Assembly: GCA_017645765.1 (NCBI GenBank)
Contig: JAGCNV010000058.1
Location: 1-57,777 of the forward strand
Reading direction: 5' to 3'
Length of the DNA: 57,777 nt
Source of the DNA: a bacterium
GTDB lineage: Bacteria; UBP6; UBA1177
Of this stretch, positions 40,841 through 49,279 are shown in pieces. A program made the translations under genes and the position numbers. The notes under the pieces were generated by a model. It did not search any database and was not told where the DNA came from. It saw nothing but the letters and a program-made list of their open reading frames with translations. How positions within the stretch are numbered: the stretch's first letter is position 1; each line of letters starts with the position of its first letter.

Positions 40841-43800
40841 TTAAAGAACTATCGCTGAACAGCCGCCTTTTCCATCTTTTTCTTCATCCGTTTCATCACT
40901 TTCGGAAGTGTCGCCGGAATCATCGGAATCAGTTGAATCTGCGCTGTCAGATGAATCTGAAGTATCTGACTGGTCTGCGCTGTCGCTTGAATCCGATGTG
41001 TCAGTTGAATCAGCAGAATCTGATGAATCGCTTGAATCCGAGGAATCAGAAGTATCATCATCAGAGGTGTCTGCCGAATCCGATGAATCTGCGTTGTCCT
41101 CGTCGTTTTTCTCATCTCCGGTGTCAGCAGTGTCTTCGTCTGGATTTTCGTCACCGGAATCGGTCGAATCAGCCGGATCGTCATCATTTTCGGGAGTTAT
41201 TTCGAACTCGTCGAGAACGAATTGCAACAAATTGATTTTATTATCCTTTTCAAGAATTGTCTCAAACGGGAAACCCATAACAAAAACTTTTTTACTATCG
41301 GTTTTCGTAAGAATTCCGGCTCCGTATGTCATCGCATTGTCGTAGAAAAGAACTGTTTTGCCGTCATTTGAATCAAACGGAGCAAGAACATCGGCGTATT
41401 CAGCCTGATAAACGTAGGTTCCGTCATCAAAACTACCCGATATCGCTGAAAAAACATCTGTTCCGACGAAAGTATAGAGTCCGGATTCGTCATCAACATA
41501 CTTCGCGTTCAGGGTTTCGTGGAAAAATGCTTTGTCATCAGCGCTGCCTTTGTAGTCAAGATCCCAGCCGATTTCGGCACCGCTTACGAAAAGTGCGCCG
41601 CCGTTATTGATATATCCGGCAATTTTTGCCTGCTCTTGATGGTTAAAAGTCTCGTTTTCGGTGCTCTGCTCTCCCAGGAACCACAAAATCATTTCATACT
41701 TAGAAAGATCCATTCCTGCGACATTTGCTCTCTGCGTGAAATCGAGCGAATATCCGAGTTCGGCGAGTAACGGAGCATAGTATTTTGCATAATCGAAACT
41801 ATTAACAAATTCAAGGATATAACGGTGATTTGCGCTATTACCTTCATTAAAGCGCGGCATTGAGTTGTCGATCCTTTCAAAACCGTCAACAAGAAGGATT
41901 TTCTTTACATTATTTCTTGGAACTGCCGCCGCAACAGCGCTCGGAAACGAGACTCCGCCTGCGTTGTAGGCGACGACTCTGAAATAAACCGGCTTGTTCT
42001 CTTCAAAATTCCCGGTCCATTCCAGAACATTTCCGACATTTATGCCGTCATTGAAAGCAATTCCGTCTGTTGAAGTCTGAACATAATAACCGGTCGCAGG
42101 ATCGCCAAGATAACGATTGGCATCGCTTTCCGGAGCATCCCAGTAAAGCGTGACCGAGCCGTTTTCATTGGTTCTTGTCCTTAAATTACGCGGACTTCCA
42201 GGAAGAAATACGGGCGTTGTGCCGTCTTTGTCTGCATAATACTGAACAATTCCCTGATAAGCTGCACGCGAAACAATATCTCGGAATTTGGGGTTTCTGA
42301 GCATCGGGGCATCGGTTTTTGAAGTGTGGTAAGCAATCTCGACAATGATTGAAGGCATCTTGTTGTTTACACTTGTATTGACTTCACCGAGATCGGCGCT
42401 GTAAATTCCGTTTTTTCCGTTTGATCCGGCAGCCTTGTATGAAATGTAAAAAGTTTTTCCGGCTGCAAGAACTCTGTTGTGGACAAATTCAGCCAGTTTC
42501 TCGCTGCCCGGATACTGGTCGCCTTCCTGATAACCGACTCCCGCCCCCAAAGTCGAGCTGTAAATATAAGTTGAAAGACCGCTTGTAGTATCGTCCGTGG
42601 CACTGACTGGAGCATTTGAATGGAAAGCGATGTAAAGCGGGTCGTCGACTGTCTCGGTTTCCCAGGCTGCCCAGCGCGGACGGGCTCTGACATCATCGTT
42701 TCGGTCATTGGACACTACACCGTAAGTATTTCCGTAAGTTCCGCCGATAAACTGAATGTTGTGGACTGCAGATTCTTCCCAGTGCGGTTTGCCGGAAACC
42801 TGACTGTTCCGCGTGATAACCGAATCGCCGCCGCCGAAACGGACTGCGTCTGCAACGATTTTTCCGCTTGTTCCGCTAAGCGTTACTGAGCCGTTTTCCC
42901 GCGACATTCCTGCACGGAAATAATATCTGCCGATATCGATCCAGGTAGAGCCGTGATGCTGCTGGTTTACCGTGACACCGGAAGTTCCCCCTGCATGTCT
43001 TACGGTATAAAGTGCCGCTTCGGTATTGCCTTCAAGCCTTCTGTAACTTACATAAACATGATAGTAGCCGTCTTCAGGAATATTCGCCGTCCAGCGCGCC
43101 CAAGTACCGGAAGTAGCTGTCGCCTCGCGGAATCTTCCGTTCTTAAGAGGATTAAAATTGCGCTCTATCGGATAAGTTGTTCTTCCGTAACCGCCGAAAG
43201 AGTCACTTGTATTTTTTGTCCAACTGCCGCTTTCTTCGTAAATTCCGTCAGAATCAGCATAAGTTGTACCGTCGGCATCGTCGATTATTACCATTTTTCC
43301 CTGACGGTCTCTTTCACGCGCCGAAAAAACTAAGCCTCCTGCATTCTGGAGATACGGAATAAGAAAATAGCTGACGATCTCGGCATTTGAATCGTCTTCG
43401 ATCATGCCCTGCGAAAGATAACGCTGGGTATCCCATTCTGATTTTGAGGTGTCGTAAGTCCAGCCGTGCCCTGCACTTACAAAAAGTGTCTTCCCGGAAA
43501 GCGCGCCTGTGATGTTTCCGTGCCGAACCTGAGGAGAAAGCGATTTTGTCTTTTTGGTTTTCGGCTTCACACCACCGTTTTCTTCCTCTTCTTTTGTGAC
43601 AACAGGCGGTTCCTTAGGCAGAAACTCCGTCGCCCTTTTGTATTCGCCTGCCCCATCCGTTCTCAAAAAGATTCTGAGATGTCTGAAATCTATGTTTAAT
43701 GAAATCAATGTGTTAAGGTAAAGTCTGCTCAGTTCTTCAAGTTTTATATCGTCGAAACCGGCAAGATATTTCTCCGGAACCGTGATATAAACCGAAACCT

Positions 43801-43939
43801 TGTCCGCTCCGGTATCAAGCGAAACCCTGTCAACCGAAATCCCTTTTACCTCAAAATTCTTGAGCGGAATATCGATTTCAGCTGCAAAAACCGCAGAAAA
43901 ACAAAAAAGCATGAAAACAAGAATGAAAAATCTTTTCAT
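40841..43939 (-). CDS. Secreted N-acetylmuramoyl-L-alanine amidase-like protein with golvesin-like insert, FN3 and Ser/Asp-rich tail
   Basis: A 1032-residue exported protein (signal peptide, SAVFA|AEID). An Amidase_3-type zinc fold is split: the first ligand in FVSAGHGWTYD (about residue 155), a Glu in DDSNAEIV (about 185), the second His in IAFHSNAP (about 438) and the catalytic Glu in IIVEIAYHTS (about 530). Between 215 and 375 is an inserted beta domain (GYYHVYVSYRRLEGNTEAAL) of the golvesin C-terminal type. A fibronectin type III domain follows (about 580-670), then a ThuA/DUF4350-like Rossmann part (KKILLVDGFERIDNS, LWFLGEQ, GALFVSGAE). The end is a Ser/Asp/Thr-rich linker (about 85 residues) and GKGGCSAIVL. 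The family cuts the peptidoglycan amide bond; whether this one acts on its own wall or on other bacteria is unknown. AGGAGGC precedes the ATG. Confidence 0.82.
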   Translation of the reverse strand: MKRFFILVFMLFCFSAVFAAEIDIPLKNFEVKGISVDRVSLDTGADKVSVYITVPEKYLAGFDDIKLEELSRLYLNTLISLNIDFRHLRIFLRTDGAGEYKRATEFLPKEPPVVTKEEEENGGVKPKTKKTKSLSPQVRHGNITGALSGKTLFVSAGHGWTYDTSKSEWDTQRYLSQGMIEDDSNAEIVSYFLIPYLQNAGGLVFSARERDRQGKMVIIDDADGTTYADSDGIYEESGSWTKNTSDSFGGYGRTTYPIERNFNPLKNGRFREATATSGTWARWTANIPEDGYYHVYVSYRRLEGNTEAALYTVRHAGGTSGVTVNQQHHGSTWIDIGRYYFRAGMSRENGSVTLSGTSGKIVADAVRFGGGDSVITRNSQVSGKPHWEESAVHNIQFIGGTYGNTYGVVSNDRNDDVRARPRWAAWETETVDDPLYIAFHSNAPVSATDDTTSGLSTYIYSSTLGAGVGYQEGDQYPGSEKLAEFVHNRVLAAGKTFYISYKAAGSNGKNGIYSADLGEVNTSVNNKMPSIIVEIAYHTSKTDAPMLRNPKFRDIVSRAAYQGIVQYYADKDGTTPVFLPGSPRNLRTRTNENGSVTLYWDAPESDANRYLGDPATGYYVQTSTDGIAFNDGINVGNVLEWTGNFEENKPVYFRVVAYNAGGVSFPSAVAAAVPRNNVKKILLVDGFERIDNSMPRFNEGNSANHRYILEFVNSFDYAKYYAPLLAELGYSLDFTQRANVAGMDLSKYEMILWFLGEQSTENETFNHQEQAKIAGYINNGGALFVSGAEIGWDLDYKGSADDKAFFHETLNAKYVDDESGLYTFVGTDVFSAISGSFDDGTYVYQAEYADVLAPFDSNDGKTVLFYDNAMTYGAGILTKTDSKKVFVMGFPFETILEKDNKINLLQFVLDEFEITPENDDDPADSTDSGDENPDEDTADTGDEKNDEDNADSSDSADTSDDDTSDSSDSSDSSDSADSTDTSDSSDSADQSDTSDSSDSADSTDSDDSGDTSESDETDEEKDGKGGCSAIVL

Positions 43940-43971
43940 AAAAGCCTCCTAAAATCAAAACACGAGCATAA

Positions 43972-43999
43972 ATTATAAAGATTTTTAATTAAAAATCAA
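43972..43999 (-). promoter_or_regulatory. Promoter of the amidase gene
   Basis: On the minus strand TTGATT (43994-43999) is followed after 16 nt by TATAAT (43972-43977), about 32 nt before the start codon. It is the clearest promoter in the window. Confidence 0.7.
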
Positions 44000-44031
44000 A
44001 TGTTGAAGTGATCCGGAATCAGACCGTCGGA

Positions 44032-45657
44032 CTAGTTCTTCTTTAAGAATTTATCAATACTTTCACAAAGTGCTTCACAGTATTCCTTGGTTTTTCTTTT
44101 AAAACCATCCTTCAGCAACATATCAGTGGCATGACTATAGGAATTTCGTGCTTCACTCAGATGAAGTGCTTTTTCAACAAATTTATCCTTATTACCGAAT
44201 ATTTTTTCAAAATTGAGTTCTTTATATTCAAACTCGCAAAGAAGAAAGAGTCCTCTCGTAAATATAGCTTCAAGCAGGGTGATAACAGCATCTTCTTTGA
44301 ATTCATTTTCTCTCAGCATTTTTCTTTTTTGGTCTGAAGCTTTATACAAATTATCGGAAAGAAAATAATTTTTTATATAGTATTTTTTCTGGTTGTCTTT
44401 ATCTATATACGGCTCAGGTTTTTGATTCTTGAAAAAATAGATGTTCAATTTTTCCATAATATATTTCGGTTTTAGACAATATTGGTCAAGTATTATATTT
44501 TCCCACTCTTTTCGATACTGTTTTTCAAGTTTGTTTTTCAGAATTTCCCTCAACCCTGTCTCAGTCTTATGCCAGATAGGATAGAAGTTAAATTCCTTTT
44601 CTTTCAGTTCCATATATTCTTTAAATTTGTCGGAAATAAGTTGCATATTCTTCTTATTGACAATGATTCCGTAATCATACAGAGCATCGGCATCCAGATC
44701 CGTACAATCAGGCTCGGCAGGTCCGAAAACAAGTTGGTAAAGCTTGTTCCCGAGCGGGTTTTTACCTTCATTCAAAACGCGAATCATGTTTCCGTATTCT
44801 TCATAAATCCTTCTTCTGTTCTCTTGGAAAATCTTTTCAAGATCAGTTGTTATACCTTTGTCTTTTGCTTTTTTATACTCTGCAAGAAGGATATCCGACC
44901 AATAAGGCTGACCGCCTGTAATCTCAATAAGTTTTTTCTTTTCTTCATCACTTAATTTGACACCGGAACATTCATTTATTTTGAAATATTCTTTCAATTC
45001 TTCATCAGAAAAACTTTTTACATACATCACTTCAAGATTATTGTGAAACTCAGATACTCCTTGGATTTTGCTTTCTATTTGTTCAGCAGTTCTCCTTGAA
45101 ACATAAACAAAAGCAACCCGAGTCTCTTCCTGTGATGCCAATGTTCTCAGAACACCGAACCCTGACTCGTAATTTTCAAATAATTTCGATACATTATCAA
45201 ATTCATCAATAATAAGCACAACCCGTTTGCCGGATTCTTTTATAATTTCAAAAAACGATTCCAACTCAGAAGTTCCATCTTCAATAACATTTAATTTTTT
45301 TACCGCCTCATAAGAATCGTTCAAATCATCATCAATATCGCCGTATTTTTTCATAATTTTATAGACAGCCTTTGCCATATCCTTGAAAAAGATATTGACA
45401 TTTCCCTTGCTGTCGGCCGATATTCTAGCGATTATGATATTTTGCTTGTAAAAATCTTCTGCTTTAGTTACCAAAGTATTGTGAACTAACGAAGATTTGC
45501 CCATTCTATGAAGTCCTACCACATTGATGGATCCGCCTTTTGCATATTTTACTGTTCTTTCAAGTAAAATCCTTTCCAGTTCAGGTCTATGGATATAGTA
45601 CAAATCCCCTGTCATTTCTGAACCGATACATGCAAATCTGTTTACTTCGCATTCCAT
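44032..45657 (-). CDS. STAND/AAA-like NTPase with C-terminal HEPN-type RNxxxH motif
   Basis: A 541-residue NTPase. Near the N-terminus is INVVGLHRMGKSSLVHN (Walker A, about 46-58), then VVLIIDEFDN (Walker B, about 142) and FVYVSRRTAEQ (sensor-like). A helical segment has the GGQPYW motif (about 245) shared with its neighbour. The C-terminal region is helical and ends with SEARNSYSHATDML (about 504-509), an R-x4-H arrangement with Asn after Arg, the catalytic signature of HEPN ribonucleases. HEPN domains fused to NTPases are known effectors in RNA-cleaving defence and toxin systems. The start is put at 45657, after GGAGAAAAGC; another ATG at 45669 overlaps the upstream stop (TAATG) without ribosome site. 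AT-rich compared with flanking genes. Target RNA and trigger are unknown. Confidence 0.75.
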   Translation of the reverse strand: MECEVNRFACIGSEMTGDLYYIHRPELERILLERTVKYAKGGSINVVGLHRMGKSSLVHNTLVTKAEDFYKQNIIIARISADSKGNVNIFFKDMAKAVYKIMKKYGDIDDDLNDSYEAVKKLNVIEDGTSELESFFEIIKESGKRVVLIIDEFDNVSKLFENYESGFGVLRTLASQEETRVAFVYVSRRTAEQIESKIQGVSEFHNNLEVMYVKSFSDEELKEYFKINECSGVKLSDEEKKKLIEITGGQPYWSDILLAEYKKAKDKGITTDLEKIFQENRRRIYEEYGNMIRVLNEGKNPLGNKLYQLVFGPAEPDCTDLDADALYDYGIIVNKKNMQLISDKFKEYMELKEKEFNFYPIWHKTETGLREILKNKLEKQYRKEWENIILDQYCLKPKYIMEKLNIYFFKNQKPEPYIDKDNQKKYYIKNYFLSDNLYKASDQKRKMLRENEFKEDAVITLLEAIFTRGLFLLCEFEYKELNFEKIFGNKDKFVEKALHLSEARNSYSHATDMLLKDGFKRKTKEYCEALCESIDKFLKKN

Positions 45658-45668
45658 GCTTTTCTCCA

Positions 45669-47498
45669 TTATTTATATTCTTTTATCCATTCCCTGAAAA
45701 ACGGTATCTTGATCTGGTATCTGTCCTGCTTTTTTGTAAGGACTTCTCTGTCGGTAAGTTTTGTCAAAGCCTCTTTTTCAGAATCGCTTAAAGACGAAAC
45801 ATCTATCGGAACATCCTCGACATCAGAAGAAGCTATTCTTTTAAGAACACTCCATGATGAATCTTGATCTTTTTCATAGACCAAATTATCGAAAAAATCT
45901 ATTCTGGAATCTTCAAGCATTAAATTTTTTACATCTTCAGCCACAGCCTCTGTCACATAGTTAGCTTTTTTGGAATTCAAATAGTCCACCAGTTTCTTGC
46001 AATATGTCTGAGTATAGTAAGGCTGACCGCTAAACCAATCAGCGATTTTATTCTCTGTTCCTTCCAGATATCTGCTTTTTCCATTGAAAAGTATCGGTTC
46101 TGTTATCAGTTTAACGGCATATTCTTTTTCAAGATAGGAAACACGTATAGGCTCCGTAACCTGGAACTGATTGGGATATGCTCTGATAAATTCAGGCATA
46201 TTGTCCTGGCCTATCAATGCAGATTTAAAAAGATTCTGCTCAGACATCGCTTTCCACCTATCCATAAAATTTTCCTTTCCCAGAGAATAGTCGGGATTTT
46301 TCATATATGCATACAACGCCGTAAACTCATCTATCATAAGCAGGAGTTCTTTGTTTTTAGGCCTGCACACTTCTTCTGATACTTCGTCAACAAACTGTTC
46401 GAAATCCAAATACTCTGAAATTGTATAATTCTTCCATTTTTTTCTGGTTTCCTCATCAAATTTGTTCCACCTGAGATATCTTTCAAATTCAGCCTTAACC
46501 TTTTTATAAAACTTTATCTCACTCGTAATATCGGATCCTGTGGAAAAAGAGAGAACAACGAACTTGTCTTCCAGTTTTCTTCTTAAATGCTGAAATATCG
46601 ATGATTTTCCTGAACGCTTCTGCCCGTAAATAATAACGCAGCGTGTTGTGTCGTCTTTCAGTGATTTTGCCAGTCTTTCAATCAGATCGTCCCGACCGAA
46701 GAACATCTCGTCTTTATCGACTGGATTTCCTGTAATGTATGGATTGGAAATCTCCTCAAATTTACCGGAATCGACTGTTATCTGAACCGATTTTTCGACC
46801 GATCCGCGGTCATACGAAACTATTATTTTTACATCGAATGCGTCTTTAGTTTCAGCAGGAATCGTTATCAGTTCCGAAATTGAATCTCCTCCAGTTAAAA
46901 TTTTTTCTGAAAGATCCTTATGAAAAATTTGTTTCCCTTCCGTATTTTCAACAGATAAATTTATTTCTTCAGCCTCATCTCTATTCTCTGCATTGGATAT
47001 TTTTACAGAAAAAGTAACATTGCCCGATTCATCGGGAGCAATTTTGGTAACAGGAACATCTATTGTGATTTTCGTCGCAAAATCGACTCTCATTTTGTCG
47101 AAAAGTTTATACAAATTATCTCTTGTTGCGGCAATAATACGCTGAAGATAATTTTCAAAAAATATCGTAGCTGAACTATCTCTTTTTATCCCCCTTAACA
47201 GATCCCAGTCATCCGACGCACCTGTTTTTACCCTTAACTCGAACATATCCAATTTACCCAAAACACCTGCCCAAATAACGGAACGTGGCCCGAACTTGTC
47301 ATATTTGTAGAATTTCTGCATTTCGGAAATAATATCAAGGTATTCTTCGATAAATTTTCTATCGGATTCAACAGTCAGAGCCGAATTTTTCACTTCATTT
47401 GCTATATCTTTAAGATCATCCTTAAAATCGACATTTTTTATTGTAGCATCAAGCCAGCACCTGAATTTATTTTCTGCATCATTATTCTTTTCACTCAT
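45669..47498 (-). CDS. STAND/AAA-like NTPase with N-terminal helical and Ig-like domains
   Basis: A 609-residue NTPase, first gene of a two-gene operon. Residues about 1-145 are helical and unassigned, about 150-245 form a beta-sandwich-like domain (TKITIDVPVTKIAPDESGNV, SVKISNAENRD). The NTPase core begins with the linker sequence YITGNPVDKDEMFFGRDDLI; Walker A is IIYGQKRSGKSSIF (about 288-301) and Walker B is ELLLMIDEFTALY (about 380-392). The motif SGQPYYTQ near 510 parallels GGQPYW of the second gene. The last about 100 residues look like a winged-helix (DVSSLSDSEKEALTKLTDREVL). The start at 47498 has GGAG upstream, and its stop TAA overlaps an ATG of the next gene by one base. The pair is AT-rich and carries its own promoter. 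Function is inferred only: sensor of an NTPase/HEPN defence module is the leading idea. Confidence 0.72.
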   Translation of the reverse strand: MSEKNNDAENKFRCWLDATIKNVDFKDDLKDIANEVKNSALTVESDRKFIEEYLDIISEMQKFYKYDKFGPRSVIWAGVLGKLDMFELRVKTGASDDWDLLRGIKRDSSATIFFENYLQRIIAATRDNLYKLFDKMRVDFATKITIDVPVTKIAPDESGNVTFSVKISNAENRDEAEEINLSVENTEGKQIFHKDLSEKILTGGDSISELITIPAETKDAFDVKIIVSYDRGSVEKSVQITVDSGKFEEISNPYITGNPVDKDEMFFGRDDLIERLAKSLKDDTTRCVIIYGQKRSGKSSIFQHLRRKLEDKFVVLSFSTGSDITSEIKFYKKVKAEFERYLRWNKFDEETRKKWKNYTISEYLDFEQFVDEVSEEVCRPKNKELLLMIDEFTALYAYMKNPDYSLGKENFMDRWKAMSEQNLFKSALIGQDNMPEFIRAYPNQFQVTEPIRVSYLEKEYAVKLITEPILFNGKSRYLEGTENKIADWFSGQPYYTQTYCKKLVDYLNSKKANYVTEAVAEDVKNLMLEDSRIDFFDNLVYEKDQDSSWSVLKRIASSDVEDVPIDVSSLSDSEKEALTKLTDREVLTKKQDRYQIKIPFFREWIKEYK

Positions 47499-47534
47499 TG
47501 CGTTCTCCGGCAATCAATCCACTCAAACTGCAAA

Positions 47535-47562
47535 AGCATAAAAAAATAGAGTGTTTTAGCAA
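47535..47562 (-). promoter_or_regulatory. Promoter of the two-NTPase operon
   Basis: On the minus strand TTGCTA (47557-47562) is followed after 16 nt by TATGCT (47535-47540). It starts right behind the T-tract of the pruA terminator, so the operon is insulated from pruA. Confidence 0.5.
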
Positions 47563-47563
47563 A

Positions 47564-47605
47564 TAAAAAAATCCGTGCAGCACACAAACAGCGCACTGCA
47601 CGGAA
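47564..47605 (-). terminator. Rho-independent terminator of the pruA operon
   Basis: On the minus strand a long stem (TCCGTGCAGTGCGC with GTGCTGCACGGA, outer 8 bp CCGTGCAG/CTGCACGG perfect) is followed by seven T (47564-47571). It separates the ALDH genes from the NTPase operon. Confidence 0.88.
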
Positions 47606-47630
47606 TCTTAAAAGGAATCAAAGATTTAGA

Positions 47631-49265
47631 CTATTTCTCTTTAAGGAATGCGTATTCGTATGATGTCGGAGAAACAAGGCTTTCCTTGATTGCGCGCTGG
47701 CTTGTCCATCTGAGAAGGTTGACGCTGCTGCCAGCCTTGTCGTTGGTTCCGCTGCCTCTTGCGCCGCCGAAGGGCTGCTGGCCGACAACTGCACCGGTCG
47801 GTTTGTCGTTGATGTAGAAGTTGCCTGCGCAGTGTCTGAGTGCATCCTCAGCCTGAGCGACAGCCTTTCTGTCGTTTGCGAAGATCGAACCGGTAAGAGC
47901 ATACGGAGAGGTCTTGTCGCAAAGTTCCATCGTCTCGGCGAATTTCTTGTCGTCATAGACATAAACGGTTAGCACTGGTGCGAAAATCTCTTCTTCCATC
48001 GTTACGAAGTGCGGATCAAGCGCTTCGATGACGGTCGGCTGGATGAAGTATCCTTTCTTCTTGTCGCCGGTTCCGCCGACGATGATTTTTGCATCTTTCG
48101 ATTTCTTCGCGGTATTGATGTAGTTCATCGTGTTGTCGAAGCTGTTTTCATCGATGACTGCGCCCATGTAGTTTCTGAAATCGGTTACGTCGCCGACTTT
48201 GATCGTGCTGATCATATCGCACATTCTGTCTTTGATCTGCTTCCAGAGCGACTTCGGAACGTACATTCTCGAAGCTGCCGAGCATTTCTGGCCCTGATAT
48301 TCGAAGGAACCTCTGACTGCCGCAACTGCGACTTCGTCAACGTTTGCAGAGCTGTGGACGAATATGAAGTCCTTGCCGCCTGTTTCGCCGACGATCCTCG
48401 GATATGAGCGGTAAATGTCGATGTTGTTTGCCGATCTCTTCCAGATCGATTTGAAGACCGAGGTCGAACCGGTGAAGTGGAGACCTGCGAATTCCGGAGA
48501 ATCAACAGCCGGATCGCCGATGCTGCCGCCGCGGCCAGGAAGGAAGTTGATGACACCGTCGGGAAGTCCTGCTTCCTGGAATATCTTCATAAGGTAGTAG
48601 TTCGAAAGAAGAGCCGTTGAAGCCGGTTTCCAGAGAACTACGTTGCCCATAAGAGCCGGAGACATCGGAAGGTTTCCTGCGATAGAGGTGAAGTTGAAAG
48701 GAGTTACTGCGAGAACGAAGCCTTCGAGAGCTCTGAACTCTACGCGGTTCCATGTTCCTTTATCGTTGTGAAGATCCTGTCTGCGGTAGATTTCCTGCAT
48801 ATAGTGCGAATTGAAACGGCAGAAGTCGATGAGTTCGCAGGTGGAGTCGATCTCAGCCTGGTGGCAGGTCTTGCTCTGGTTGAGCATCGTTGCTGCGTTC
48901 ATTTTGTAGCGGTATCTCTGCGAAATGAGCTCGCCCGCCTTCATGAAAATGGCAGCTCTCTGGTGCCAGTCCATGTTCTCCCACTCTCTTTTTGCTTCAA
49001 GAGCGCATTTGATAGCCTTCTGGACTTCTTTTTCGCCGCCGAGGTGGCATACGCCGAGAACGTGTTTGTGATCGTGCGGAGCAACGACTTTCATCGTTTT
49101 GCCGGTCTTGATCTCTTTGCCGCCGATGATAAGCGGGATCTCGATCTCTTCCTTGAGCTGTTTTGCAAGTTCGTCTTTCAGAAGTTTCTTTTCAGCAGAA
49201 CCCGGAGCATAAGCGTAAACAGGTTCATTCTGCGGACGCGGAATAGAATAGATAGCGTTTGTCAT
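47631..49265 (-). CDS. pruA: L-glutamate gamma-semialdehyde dehydrogenase (1-pyrroline-5-carboxylate dehydrogenase)
   Basis: NAD-dependent aldehyde dehydrogenase that oxidises glutamate semialdehyde (from proline or ornithine breakdown) to glutamate. The 544 residues match the long stand-alone P5CDH type (ALDH4-like). Motifs: EFRALEGFVLAVTPFNFTSI, HFTGSTSVFKSIW, the general-base Glu in IVGETGGKDF (about 292) and the nucleophile Cys in EYQGQKCSAASR (about 328), plus MEEEIFAPVLTV and PFGGARGSGTNDKAG. The start is ATG at 49265, 7 nt after GGAGG; the upstream TTG is too close. It follows an ALDH7-type gene by 14 nt and ends at a clear terminator. Confidence 0.92.
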   Translation of the reverse strand: MTNAIYSIPRPQNEPVYAYAPGSAEKKLLKDELAKQLKEEIEIPLIIGGKEIKTGKTMKVVAPHDHKHVLGVCHLGGEKEVQKAIKCALEAKREWENMDWHQRAAIFMKAGELISQRYRYKMNAATMLNQSKTCHQAEIDSTCELIDFCRFNSHYMQEIYRRQDLHNDKGTWNRVEFRALEGFVLAVTPFNFTSIAGNLPMSPALMGNVVLWKPASTALLSNYYLMKIFQEAGLPDGVINFLPGRGGSIGDPAVDSPEFAGLHFTGSTSVFKSIWKRSANNIDIYRSYPRIVGETGGKDFIFVHSSANVDEVAVAAVRGSFEYQGQKCSAASRMYVPKSLWKQIKDRMCDMISTIKVGDVTDFRNYMGAVIDENSFDNTMNYINTAKKSKDAKIIVGGTGDKKKGYFIQPTVIEALDPHFVTMEEEIFAPVLTVYVYDDKKFAETMELCDKTSPYALTGSIFANDRKAVAQAEDALRHCAGNFYINDKPTGAVVGQQPFGGARGSGTNDKAGSSVNLLRWTSQRAIKESLVSPTSYEYAFLKEK

Positions 49266-49279
49266 TGTCAAGCCTCCAA

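Noticed and set aside
40900-41170. DNA-level repeats in the Ser/Asp/Thr-rich end of the amidase gene
   Set aside because: They follow from the GAT/TCT-type codons of the low-complexity linker and have no independent function visible.
43940-47630. NTPase pair as part of a transposon or integrated element
   Set aside because: No transposase, integrase, terminal inverted repeats or target-site duplication were seen, only composition differs.
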